Assembly: GCA_030737835.1 (NCBI GenBank)
Contig: CM060847.1
Location: forward strand, 2,880,484-2,944,483
Length of the DNA stretch: 64,000 nt
Reading direction: 5' to 3'
Source of the DNA: Acorus gramineus
Taxonomy: Eukaryota > Streptophyta > Magnoliopsida > Acorales > Acoraceae
Made by a program: the position numbers and the translations under genes
Notes under the pieces: generated by a model
What the model saw: only the letters and a program-made list of their open reading frames with translations
What the model was told of the DNA's origin: nothing
Databases searched by the model: none
In this document: in pieces, positions 12,698 through 23,005 of the stretch
How the letters are laid out: each line of letters opens with the position of its first letter
How positions within the stretch are numbered: position 1 is the first letter of the stretch

Positions 12698-13491
12698 ATG
12701 ATCATCAAGGGATTCAACTGCGAGTTCGTCTCCCCGGTCTCGGCCTCCCGGATGTTCAAGGCGGGCGTCGTCGACTCCCAGAACCTCTCACCCAAGATCG
12801 CCCCCGCCATAATCAAGGACATCGTCGTCGTCGAAGGTGATGGCAAAGCCGGTAGCACCATACGTGTCAACTTTACCAAAGGTACAAGAATAGAAGTATT
12901 TTGTATCATGATCTAGTTGCGTTTGAAAACGAGTTTGAAACTGTTTGAAAATAGCTTTATAAGGGGCACATATTTTTTTTATATAACAAAAAAAACTATT
13001 TTTTTTGACTTTCTGCAAAATTCTGGAACAATATAATTGGGTGATTTAGAAATAAATTTGGATTAATTATGATTTTCGTAAAAGCAGAATATCTGAAAGT
13101 TGCACAAACTCGTTTTCATACGTTGTCTTAGTATTGGATCTCATTAATGTTGGTCAGTCTCCAACTATATCTGATTATTTGTTCTGTAGAGTCCAATTTC
13201 GGCTCGGTGAAAGAGCGTATCGACGTGCTTGACGAGGAGAAGTTTGCGTACAAATACACATTGGTCGAGGGAGGGCGGATCGGGGAGGCATACGAGTCGG
13301 CAACGTACGAGGTGAGGTTCGAGCCGAGGGGGGACGACAGAGGGTGTGTGTGCAGGGTGGAAGGGGTGTTCAACGCGTACAGCGATGACGGGTTCGGCGA
13401 GGAGGAGATCGGCGCATTGAGGGATGCTGTGGTGGGGAAGTACAGGGCGGTGGAGGCTTTTCTGATCGGCAATCCTGAGGCCTATGTGTGA
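12698..13491 (+). CDS. PR-10 / Bet v 1 family protein, gene 3 of 5
   Basis: Exons 12698-12881 and 13190-13491 are joined over a 308-base GT-AG intron (phase 1, codon 62), giving 161 residues. The N-terminus carries EFVSPVSASRMFKAG, the mark of the gene 3-5 group. The glycine-rich loop is GDGKAG at 47-52, with lysine in place of the second glycine of the usual pair. The second exon begins with a VKERIDVLDEEKF segment and includes GCVCRVEG, where the CVC text is shared with genes 4 and 5. It ends NPEAYV. An inverted-repeat element fills most of the intron. A role as cytosolic ligand-binding protein is inferred from the family; changes in the loop could alter phosphate or ligand contacts. Confidence 0.93.
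12919..13123. mobile_element. Inverted-repeat element inside the intron of PR-10 gene 3
   Basis: The left end GCGTTTGAAAACGAGTTTG is matched in inverse by CAAACTCGTTTTCATACGT at 13105-13123 (17 of 19 positions). It begins 37 bases after the splice donor. The intron of gene 5 has a similar element 34 bases after its donor. Confidence 0.6.
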
Positions 13492-13545
13492 ACTTGCTGG
13501 AGTTGTGTGAGGTGGTGTGGGGAGGGTTTGTGTGGATTTGTTGCT

Positions 13546-13551
13546 AATAAA
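13546..13551 (+). terminator. Poly(A) signal of PR-10 gene 3
   Basis: AATAAA lies 55 bases after the stop codon in GCTAATAAAAATG. Confidence 0.5.
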
Positions 13552-13614
13552 AATGTGATGCTTTTGCATGGAAAATGATTTGGTTTTTTTAAGTTGTGGG
13601 TGGCTTGTGTCTAA

Positions 13615-13958
13615 GGCCCCGTTTGGTTGCGCGTTGGGGCGCGCTTTTGCTTTTTGAAAAGCTGAAAAGCTAAAAGCGTGCAGCTAAACGGGGCAGCTTT
13701 TTGCAGAATCGAAAGCTGGATTCCTTTTAATTTTTTCCTCGAAATCTGGGTTTTAAAAAGCTCAGAAACAACGCTTTTTTATCGGAATCGATTTTTTAAA
13801 ATTTAGAAGCAACTTTCTCTGCCAAACATTAAACTCCTTTCAAATATTGATTCCTGATTTAAAAAAAAAACATCCTAAAAAAGTCAAGGTCTAAAATCAT
13901 CTTAAAAAGCAGCTTTATTTCAAAAATTACTTTTCAATCTGTGTTTCCAAACGGACCC
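13615..13958. mobile_element. Tourist-like MITE, copy 1
   Basis: The element of 344 bases starts GGCCCCGTTTGG and ends with the inverse CCAAACGGACCC (10 of 12 positions paired), flanked by the 3-bp duplication TAA at 13612-13614 and 13959-13961. A 3-bp TAA/TTA duplication and these ends fit PIF/Harbinger-derived Tourist elements. It sits just downstream of PR-10 gene 3. Confidence 0.7.
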
Positions 13959-14405
13959 TAAGACTGTCACAGATGTTATGTTCGATTCTAATTCATCTAG
14001 TACAGGTGCGTTAAGTTTGGCAACCTATGTTGGATAGTTTTTACTTTTCAGTCAGTAAAAAAAGCTCCAAACATATTGTCAAGCACCTTCGATTAAATGA
14101 AAGCAGTTGGTGGATTCGGATCGATTCAAGTCTTCAAATGACCATTTCACCCATTGATGGGAATGTTTATCTGGGGAGGACAGTGGCAATAACGTAATCT
14201 AACCCCTTTGCGTTTTTTAATTGCTTATTTATAAACAAACGTCAAGCTGATTCGAAATGGAAAAAAAAAGTTGATCAAACCCTTCCCTTGCTGACAGAAA
14301 GGGATGTCCACTACCGGCTTAGCTAGGCCATATGGGTTACGTTCATGAATATTCCAAAAGATAAAAAGGGTTAAGTTCAGGGATATTTCAATACCTTACA
14401 AAATC

Positions 14406-14741
14406 ATATACTAAAGGTGTGTTTGTGCTTAAGAGAAAGTGAGGAAAAATAAAAAAAAATAAAAATTACAAAAATAACACTTGTTGTTGATTATTATGTA
14501 TTTTTTTGAAAAAAAAATAATTGTTTGTTCACAACTTTTCCAATTCTGATAAGAGCATTTGGAAACAAGTCTTGAAGCTTTTAACAAATGTTAAGAATCA
14601 TGCGTACTTGGTACAAACTCTTTTCAAAACGTCTCAAGTGGTCCCAATATTTCCAATAAGAAAAATCACTTTCAGTTTTAAAAATAGTTTTGTAAAGAGT
14701 CTAACAAAAGATAATTTTAAAAGCGTACCAAACACGCAACC
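14406..14741. mobile_element. Possible inverted-repeat element abutting Tourist-like copy 2
   Basis: A left end like AGGTGTGTTTGTGC and a right end CCAAACACGCAACC face each other. The right end is joined directly to GTTTGGTTGCGTG of the next element, giving a local palindrome at 14727-14765. Nested insertion of related elements would explain this. Borders are unsure. Confidence 0.35.
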
Positions 14742-15084
14742 CTGTTTGGTTGCGTGTTTGGTGCGCTTTTATTTTTTGAAATGCTAAAAAACTAAATTCG
14801 TGCAGTCAAACGGGGTAGCTTTTTACATAATCGAAAGCTGGATTCCTTTTAATTTTCTTCTCGAAATCTGTGTTAAAAAAAACTAAAAAACAACGTTTTT
14901 TTGTCGGAATCGATTTTTTGAATTGAAAAACAGCATTTTCTGTCAAACATTAAACTTCTTTCAAATATTGATTCCTGAATTAAAAATAAACATTTTAAAA
15001 AGTTAAGGTCTAAAATCATCTTAAAAAAACAGTTTTATTCTAAAAACTACTTTTCAATATGTGTTTCTAGTGCAAACCCTAAAT
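14742..15084. mobile_element. Tourist-like MITE, copy 2
   Basis: A direct, diverged copy of the element at 13615-13958. Shared blocks in the same order include AATCGAAAGCTGGATTCC, CAAATATTGATTCCTGA and GGTCTAAAATCATCTTAAAA. The right end reads GCAAACCC followed by TAA. Confidence 0.6.
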
Positions 15085-16217
15085 AAAAAAACAATTCTAA
15101 TCATTCAAAATTCCTGAAAATCTTCTCACGTGTTGGACGTCCATAGATGACTTATTTTGACATAAAGTAGTCATACTAATTAAATATAGAAGACAGTGGG
15201 AGAGAAGAGAATTAAATATATTTGACTGCTATTTCTTTGTTGTTTTTCTTGTGTTTATTTTATTAAAATATAGTTATACCTTTGAACGTGTAAACTGTAA
15301 TTAATTAATTAATGTGCCTCCTCTAAGTATACCGATATGCATGGTTTATCAATGAATAACTATTACAGTTGGTCCATGCTAATTAAACATGTTATTCCCC
15401 CTACCCACCCTCTTATGTTCACCTCTTATTTGCTCCGCAAACCAAGTATAAAATAGGTGTATGATGCCTACATGAAGACCATATGATTTTCTATTGACTC
15501 CTAATTTATCCATACTATAAATAATTGCCCCCCCCCCCCCCCTTCGGGGTGGAACCTAAGCGAGGAATAGAAAAGAATAAAAAAAAATAGCAAAAAAAAA
15601 AATGTTTATTTTGTTAAAATAAACATTGATAGCTATGTCTAGATAAGCTAGAATAAAGTTCAATAACTATTCCTAGAAAAAAAGGCTGAAATTGCTAACA
15701 CTCTTTACACACATTTCAAAAACTCTCACATTTATTATATCACACACACATCTTTCAAACTTATTCTCAAATACAAATAATTTATGCAGGGATACAATTG
15801 TCATTTAAAAATTCATAAATTTTTATTCATCTCTTATCTATCACTTATTCTTACTTTATCAAAGGTGAACCAACCAACAAAAAAGATTAATTTTACGTTT
15901 CTCAGTTAATAACAAAAAAGACAACCAAACAAAAATTTATAAATTGAGTATGGATTGTTATACTTATGTCACACCCGTTTGGGGTAGAAAAGCATGGCAA
16001 AAAATCTAAACACCGTTGCACGATCACGAGTTCCACGTGATCTCTCTCTCTCTGGTGCTCTACCTAATAATCTTATCTTATTCTATTAATCACAAATATT
16101 CAACAATCTTCCAGACACTTTGGTCTGTATTTTCCGCCGCCTATACATGGCGTCCAAGGACCTCAATCTCCATATATGTCGTCACCAACAGCACTCAACA
16201 GTACTCATATATTACAC
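15085..16217. other. AT-rich intergenic sequence with a C15 run
   Basis: No gene is visible. A homopolymer of fifteen C residues lies at 15528-15542, unusual in this AT-rich context. The remainder is AT-rich, with short CACACACA tracts. Confidence 0.5.
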
Positions 16218-16237
16218 ATATATATATATATATATAT
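16218..16237. repeat. (TA)n tract in the promoter of PR-10 gene 4
   Basis: About ten TA units, 75-94 bases before the start codon of gene 4, where the other copies have a TATA box. It probably serves as, or has replaced, the TATA box. A purine GAA-repeat tract follows in the leader at 16289-16311. Confidence 0.6.
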
Positions 16238-16311
16238 GTAGGCAATCAAAGAACTTGCCAAGGAATAGTCAGCCAGAATAAGAATAAGGAGAAGAAGAAG
16301 AAGAAGAAGAG

Positions 16312-17615
16312 ATGATCACAAAGGGATACAACACCCAGTTCGTCTCCCCGGTATCCGCCGCCAGAATGTTCAAGGCGGGCGTCGTCGACGCGCACAACCT
16401 TGTCCCCAAAATCATGCCCTTCATCGTCAAGGAGATCGTCGTGGAAGGCGACGGCAAAGCCGGCTCCACCAAACGCATGAACTTCACCGACGGTCTGAAT
16501 TAAATACACTCTGCGGGCACAGAGCCTGTGGTCCTGTTTCGATTTTCAAAAATAGTTTTTATTTTGTTTAACAGAAGTTACTCTTTTTTTTAAATCTATA
16601 GTTTTAAAATTCCTTTTACAACTTATTACCTCAAAATTGATTTTGTAGAATCAGAAGCAATTTGGAAAATGGTTTCTAAGGGGAACTGAATAATTTGGTT
16701 CAACGCGAGTTGAACAATCTAATTTTTCAACGCATTTGTAACCTTCATATCTTAATTTTATCAATAAGAAAATGTTAGAATTTAATTAAATGCTACTTTT
16801 AATTTTAAAATCTTTAAAGACAAATATGTCAACCACAATGTTTATGAATATATCTATCTTGAAGTGATAAGATCCAACGATCATAAATGTGTTGGATAAA
16901 TCTTTAACCAGATCCCTTCAAAGTATGTATGATATTGATTAATCATCTTTTGTTGACTTTTTAACACCTAGAAGTCTACTAAACAGGACACCTCCCACCC
17001 CTCTATCAATTGCCCCTAAATGACCAAACGCCCCCTAACCAACTCCTCGATCTTCTACTGCAGCCACCACTTTATATATCTTTTTATTTTCCTTTATTTC
17101 ATGTAATTTGAGCTTAGCATTTCTAATACAAAGGTGTATGCTTCCCGTTTCTCTCACTCAAAAAAATAAAAAACCTAAACCTATAAACATGTGAAATAAA
17201 ATGTTAAAGTTCTATTATTTGAGAGTTGATTATCAAAATCAATTCAACAATTGGTTCCAAACAGGTCTAGGTAATACATGAATTTGAATCTGGATTTGTT
17301 GTTGTTATTGTTACAGAGGCGAAGATAAGTTATGTGAAGGAACGCGTGGACGAGCTGGACGAGGAGAAGTACGTGTACAAGTACACGCTCCTGGAGGGGG
17401 CGAAGCTCGGGGAGCAGTACGAGTCGTCGAACTACGAGATGAGTTTCGAGCCGACGAAGGAGGGAGGGTGCGTGTGCAAGATGGTGGGGACGTTCAACGC
17501 GTACACTGACGAGGGGTTCACCGAGGACGACATCAATGTGGGGAAGAACGGCGTGTTCGGCATGTACAAGTCGATCGAGGCGTACCTCATCGCCAACCCT
17601 CAAGCCTACGCATGA
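16312..17615 (+). CDS. PR-10 / Bet v 1 family protein, gene 4 of 5
   Basis: Exons 16312-16492 and 17317-17615 with an 824-base phase-1 GT-AG intron give 159 residues. The start lies at the end of a GAA-repeat leader. It carries FVSPVSAARMFKAG, the loop GDGKAG at 46-51 (same lysine substitution as gene 3), VKERVDELDEEKY after the junction, GGCVCKMVG, and a C-terminal helix KSIEAYLIANPQAYA. The closest relatives in the window are genes 3 and 5. The intron holds decayed miniature-element text (GGTTCAACGCGAGTTGAAC near 16697) related to the element at 37284. Function is assigned only at family level: ligand-binding, stress-related. Confidence 0.93.
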
Positions 17616-17703
17616 GTTTCTGTTTTTTGAGGGACTGTTTGGGAGTTGTTGTTGTGACTTGGTACTGAGAGACCAAGAAGAGGGTTTTGTGTGGATTTTG
17701 GAC

Positions 17704-17709
17704 AATAAA
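17704..17709 (+). terminator. Poly(A) signal of PR-10 gene 4
   Basis: AATAAA lies 89 bases after the stop codon; a second AATAAA follows about 16 bases later. Confidence 0.5.
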
Positions 17710-18371
17710 GATGTAGCTTAATAAACATGGAATTAATTATCAGTGTGTCTTGTGTGTCAAGCGAAGATATATTATTATTGTTGTTGTTGTTGTTGTTTGA
17801 AAAATATAATTAGTTGATGAAATATATATTTTTAATGAAAATGATGTAAATATATTTATACAAATTTAACACATATGCTTTTACGGTTTTCTATAATTAA
17901 TGTACTATTTATATATCTCATTAGATATAAAATTTGTGTTGGGTGATTTCATACACTATATATGTTAGTGCCGTTGATAATTGTTGAAGAGGAGATGTAA
18001 CTTAAGGATATGGAAAATAATAATCTCGTCACTCTAATCGAATTCGGTCGGATCAAACATAGAGGATAAGAGGCGCCCGCCATCTCCTACAATAGCTTAG
18101 GAATTTCAATTATCTGTCAGTCCCAAACAGACAGATCAACGTTTTGCGCATGGAGTAATAATGAAAAAAATGTTTGAAGTTGAGTACTTAAAATGCAATA
18201 TGAAGAAGGAAATGATTGATCATTAAAAAACATAGCTTATAGAGACTTGAATATATATATATATATATTTTACTGGTGCTGGATCACGTAATTATTATTA
18301 TTTTTTTACTGGTGCTGAATCACATACCTGATGTCTCCTCCACATCTCCTAACATATTATGCACTTATAAT
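17710..18371. other. AT-rich spacer
   Basis: No gene is visible. A TTG microsatellite lies near 17779-17797. A fragment resembling the inverted-repeat family of 60632-60890 (GAAGAAGG...GATCATTAAA...AGAGACTT) lies near 18190-18250. Confidence 0.4.
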
Positions 18372-21300
18372 CACTACAAGAAAAAGAGTTTTTAGCGACA
18401 GTCATAGCTGTCGCTAAAGGATACCAAAACCGTCGCTATTGGATTTACCAACGGTCACACTGACCGTCGGTGGTCATCGCTAAAGCCCTCGTCGCTAATA
18501 TCAACACCAACGGCTGCAGCCGTCACTAATAAAGTAAACAGATTATCAGCAAGTAACCATAGTTAATTATGAGTAGTCTTGGACAGTTTTATAAATGGTA
18601 TAGTGTGTTGGTTTTGTTATGTCTTTAGCGACGGTCGGTGGCCATTGCTAATATTATTATTTGTTTGTTTTTTAATTTATTTGTAGATTTTTATCAAAAT
18701 TTGTACATAAATAGTTCAAAAGCCATTCAACAATCATTCTTCTAAATATTTCATTCACAATCATAAATTAAGAATTCTTGAATTTATTAAAGTTTAAACA
18801 TAACATTTTCATAATTCAAAATATAATATAATTACAACAAAATATTCCTTACAACTCTAATGAAAAGTTCACTCTCCACATAAGATTTTTTTCTTAAAGA
18901 ATCATATTTGTTTGAACCTCCACTTCCTTGTAACTCTCATCATATGTCAACTTTTTATAGAGAATTGTGTTTCATCCCTATATAAAAATCAATCAATAGA
19001 ATGAAATATAATTAAGTAATGAATAGTGTGTTCAATTTCAAAACAATAGAAAAAATTTGGAATTCAACTACCTATTGTCTGCCATCTGGAGTCAATAACA
19101 TTCAAGCTATTCTACCATAGAATTTCATTACATATATTTCTAAAAAAAAAGAATTATACTTACAAACTTAACGTTGGTGGGGCATCATGTGTTGTATTTC
19201 AACTTCAATTTTTCCAAATAACTATTTTGATTGGATGATTACGACATCGTCATGTATATGTTCAAGATCTATAGATCAAACAACTACGAAATGATGAGCT
19301 GATCCATGAAGTTAGGGTCTTTTGCCGCACCACTAGACAAACATGATGGAAAAATTTTATGCCCAAATGTGAGAGAGTGATGAGTGATTGGGGAGTTATA
19401 AACATGTGTAATAGACATTTTGGGTGAGACAAAAATGGATTTGAAAATGTTGCTTTTCCGAAAGCATACATTGTAGGATTTTAAAAAACCGGCTTTCGAG
19501 GCGTGAATTGACAGGAATCCATCGAGTGATTCCCAATTAAGCTAGGTTATTTGGCAACCCTTTTTTTGCTTTTTGACTAGCACCAAATAAAAAACAACCC
19601 TAAATGGGTTGCCAAACGGGCCCTAAGTAACTAACATAACAAAATTTGAGTAATCATGTCCGAAATAAGGTGAATGACAAACAGATCAGATTTATGATAG
19701 TACACAAACATAAGATAGAACCAAAACATCAATATGTTACACATATAAATGATGATTGCCATAATTGATACATTAGCATCATCTACATCAATGCCATCTC
19801 TAATCAACAGTTCCCAACTGACTTTGCGGATTTCAACCTACTATCCTTAACCAAGCTCTTGCCAAGATCGACACACATCAATTTATCTTACAGTTGATAG
19901 CAATTGGATCAATGATCCAGATTTTGGCAAAACTGCATATGTTACCATGACTATTATCCACCTCAGAAGAAGTTAAAAAAACAGGACTTATTTCTCATCA
20001 AACAAATCAAAATAAACTTTCCAATCTAACTTTCACAAACAATAATTCATTTCCATAATTGTTTCACTAATATCACACATTTCTTGTCATTCAAAATAAG
20101 GATAATTCATTTGGGAACTAAAAATTCAAATACATACTTCCTCACAATGATTTTTCAAAATATTGTCATTCAAAGGCATCAGTCAAATACTATTTCACAT
20201 TATGATAAAAACTTCTTCCTACATTTTTTTCATTGAGAAACTGGTAGGAACACTACCACCAAATTTTATTAACCTAAAGGTAGAATATGGGGTGCATTCC
20301 AAATAACACAAAAAGGAAGAAAGGAAGACGAACAGAGAAAAGACCCGTAGTAGATGAGAAAGCTACTGCTAACCCATAACTCAAATACTTCAATTACAAC
20401 CCTACCAATAGAATTCCCCATTCAAAATCTTTCATACTTATTTTAACCATTATTTGATAATTAATATGTATGGAATGATATTCTGTATCCAGTATCCACT
20501 CACCACGTGTAGAGTACAATAAACAAAGAAACTTTTTTGGGATACTTGACAGGAATCCTACCACCAAATCTTATTAGAATTAACGAACATAGAAAATTTC
20601 CCTCATCCTTCCTATCAATTGGCTTCTAAGAGGCCCAACAACCCCAAGCCAACTGTCAAAAGATGGGAGACATTCTTCAGGAGGAAAATACACATATACA
20701 TACAAAAGACACTATCCCTTCCAAAGAAAAGTTCAGACACAATAAATTACTAAATTATAAACAAAACCCAGCATCTAAACCAACAATGATGTCACTCAAT
20801 TATAGCATTCTACTACTAAAATAAATCCCAACAATAAGAATTCACATGATGAACAATTCATAGAACAATTAACCCATAAAAAAAAAAACAAGACCTAGAT
20901 GAAATCCCACAAATTAAATCCCAAAATCAATTTTAATAAATCCATCAAAACTCGCCTAGAAAAAAAAACCAAACAAGGGACAAACCACAAAAGAATTAAT
21001 CCATTAAAAAAAAAACTGTAAAAACAAGTACCCAAATGAAATCTAGATAAGAAATCCTAAAATTGCACTTAAAAAAATGAGGACAATTAACCTAACAATC
21101 CTCAAAGTTGATCAGAGAAGAAGATCAGGCGATGGTTTCGGTGGCGGATCAGGCGAGGCAGAAGCAGTCCGGGACGATGGTTTGGGTGGCAAATCAAGAG
21201 AGGCAGAGGTGGATCGGGGATAGGCGGAGGTGGATCAGGTCGAGGTGGCGGCAAATCAGGCGAGAGGGGTAGGATGGGACGATGGTCCAGGCGGGGGATC

Positions 21301-21736
21301 GGTGCGAGGCGGCGGTGGATCGGGTGAGGCAGCGGAATGAAAAGTGAGAAGGGGCAATAGTTAGGTTAGGGTTAAAAAAAATCTCGATAATTTTTTTTCT
21401 AAACTCACACTATTCCGGCCATCGCTATTGGTTGCATTAGCGACGGCCACACCCGTCAGTATTGGTAAAAATAGAATCAAATTGAGTTAATGGTAAATCT
21501 ACAGCGACGGCCAAATATGGTCATCGGTAATAGTATTATTTGATGTTACTGGCCGTCGCTAATGCACAACCCCGTATGGTGGGGTTATTTTGAGAGGTTT
21601 TTTAGCGACGGCTGGTCTCTCGCCGTCGCTAATACTCATATTAGTGGTAAAATTCAGTTCCCATATTCATATTAGCGACGGTGTTTGTGTTGGCCGTTGG
21701 TAATAGACGTCGCTAAAGGCTCTTTTTCTTGTAGTG
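18372..21736. mobile_element. Non-autonomous CACTA (CMC/EnSpm) transposon
   Basis: The element of 3365 bases begins CACTACAAGAAAAAGAG and ends with the exact inverse CTCTTTTTCTTGTAGTG. The 3-bp duplication AAT lies on both sides (18369-18371, 21737-21739). CACTA ends and a 3-bp duplication are diagnostic of the superfamily. Subterminal regions (18398-18660 and 21410-21720) repeat a TTAGCGACGG / CCGTCGCTA motif many times in both orientations, as expected for transposase binding sites. No transposase or other coding frame is visible, so it must depend on a partner. The right part (21127-21345) contains GC-rich, repetitive GGCGGATCAGGCGAGG text. A GGGTTGCCAAACGGGCCC end near 19605 suggests a nested Tourist-like piece. 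Confidence 0.9.
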
Positions 21737-21858
21737 AATTAGACATGTGATGACTCATGTTCTTTTGGGTCTATATCTGTTTGTTGGTCTGCCCTGAATT
21801 CTTGGGTGCACGTGTAACTGAGCCTATGGAGGAGTAAGTGGTAACAGACCTTATGCTT

Positions 21859-22028
21859 ATTTACCCAACTTATTTGCCCACCTCTATTATTATAAGGATG
21901 TCGATGAAGGTCATCCATCACGTTCTTGTATTTTCTTTGCTTTCTTATTTTTCTGTTACTCAATTCAGACATTGTTTGTTTTGACCTTTTAAAATAAATG
22001 TCTATATTTTCTCAAAAAAATAAAAATC
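21859..22028 (+). mobile_element. Retroposed insert with A-rich tail
   Basis: A 170-base insert ends in CTCAAAAAAATAAAAATC and is flanked by the perfect 12-bp duplication GACCTTATGCTT at 21847-21858 and 22029-22040. The tail context resembles that of the insert at 6093-6337. No open frame is present. Confidence 0.75.
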
Positions 22029-22040
22029 GACCTTATGCTT

Positions 22041-22758
22041 CAAGTCATTTTGCTCACCCCACACTACATCATGCCTTTTGCTTGTTCTTGAATTGCATAG
22101 GTTGGGTTGTGTTGCTTTAATCTCAAAGTTAGAGTTGTCAAATTTTATCAAATGCTTGAAGGGAAAAATGTTTCAATCATCTCCAACTCCTACATTTTGT
22201 CATATTTTAATTATCAGCTGAGAAATCGATTAGACCTAATTTACTAATGGATTTGTTGTAAAAAAAAAATTAGAATAATCATTCAATTTTTAATTGAAAA
22301 TAAGGATTTTTTTTCATTTATAGATTATAATAATGTTTATCTCATCTTTTTATACTTGATTTGGATAACATGAAAGAGAAAATAATTTATTGATTTTTAT
22401 CCCTTGAAATAAAAATAATTATCCTCAAAATCCTAACCCCTTAACAATATGGGTCTTGATGATCATGTGTTAATTGTATGAGCAATATAAAATAAGGATA
22501 GTAATCTTTATCTTAAGAGCCAACAAAACCTTCATAGCACATATAAAAAGGTCAGGCACAATTATTCATTATATGTATATAAAAGTCTTATAAAAATAGA
22601 ATATATAATTTTTTTATTTTTTTAATAAATAAATTTATACAATTTATTATAATATATATATATTACAGTAAATATATTACATATGAACCACAAATTTTAA
22701 AATAAAGACTAGACTTCGAGAATTGAGACGTGAGAATCCTTTTTTGTTTTGTGTAACC
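22041..22758. other. AT-rich spacer upstream of PR-10 gene 5
   Basis: No gene or bounded repeat is visible; strongly AT-rich. Confidence 0.5.
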
Positions 22759-22764
22759 CACGTG
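22759..22764 (+). promoter_or_regulatory. G-box / ABRE core upstream of PR-10 gene 5
   Basis: CACGTG lies about 240 bases before the start codon. A W-box core (TTGACT on the minus strand, 22825-22830) lies between it and the gene. Both motifs are common in stress-induced promoters; a role here is inference. Confidence 0.35.
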
Positions 22765-23005
22765 CTTCCCGTGAAGATCGAAGATCCTATTATATTATTA
22801 GATCATAATCAAACTAACACACCAAGTCAAAGACAGTGATTTCTGGTGAGAAGGAGCAGATAAATTATACATATCTCCCAAGAAAAAAATATCATTAATT
22901 CATTAGATTGTCAAGCATATAAGAACAGCTGCTGTACTCTTATCCCTCACAATAAATAGCCCACCTCCACAAAACCAAAACCAATTCTCTTCTCTTTATA
23001 ATACA

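Noticed and set aside
15528-15542. C15 run as a functional element
   Set aside because: A lone homopolymer; it may be real or a sequencing artefact, with nothing nearby to give it a role.
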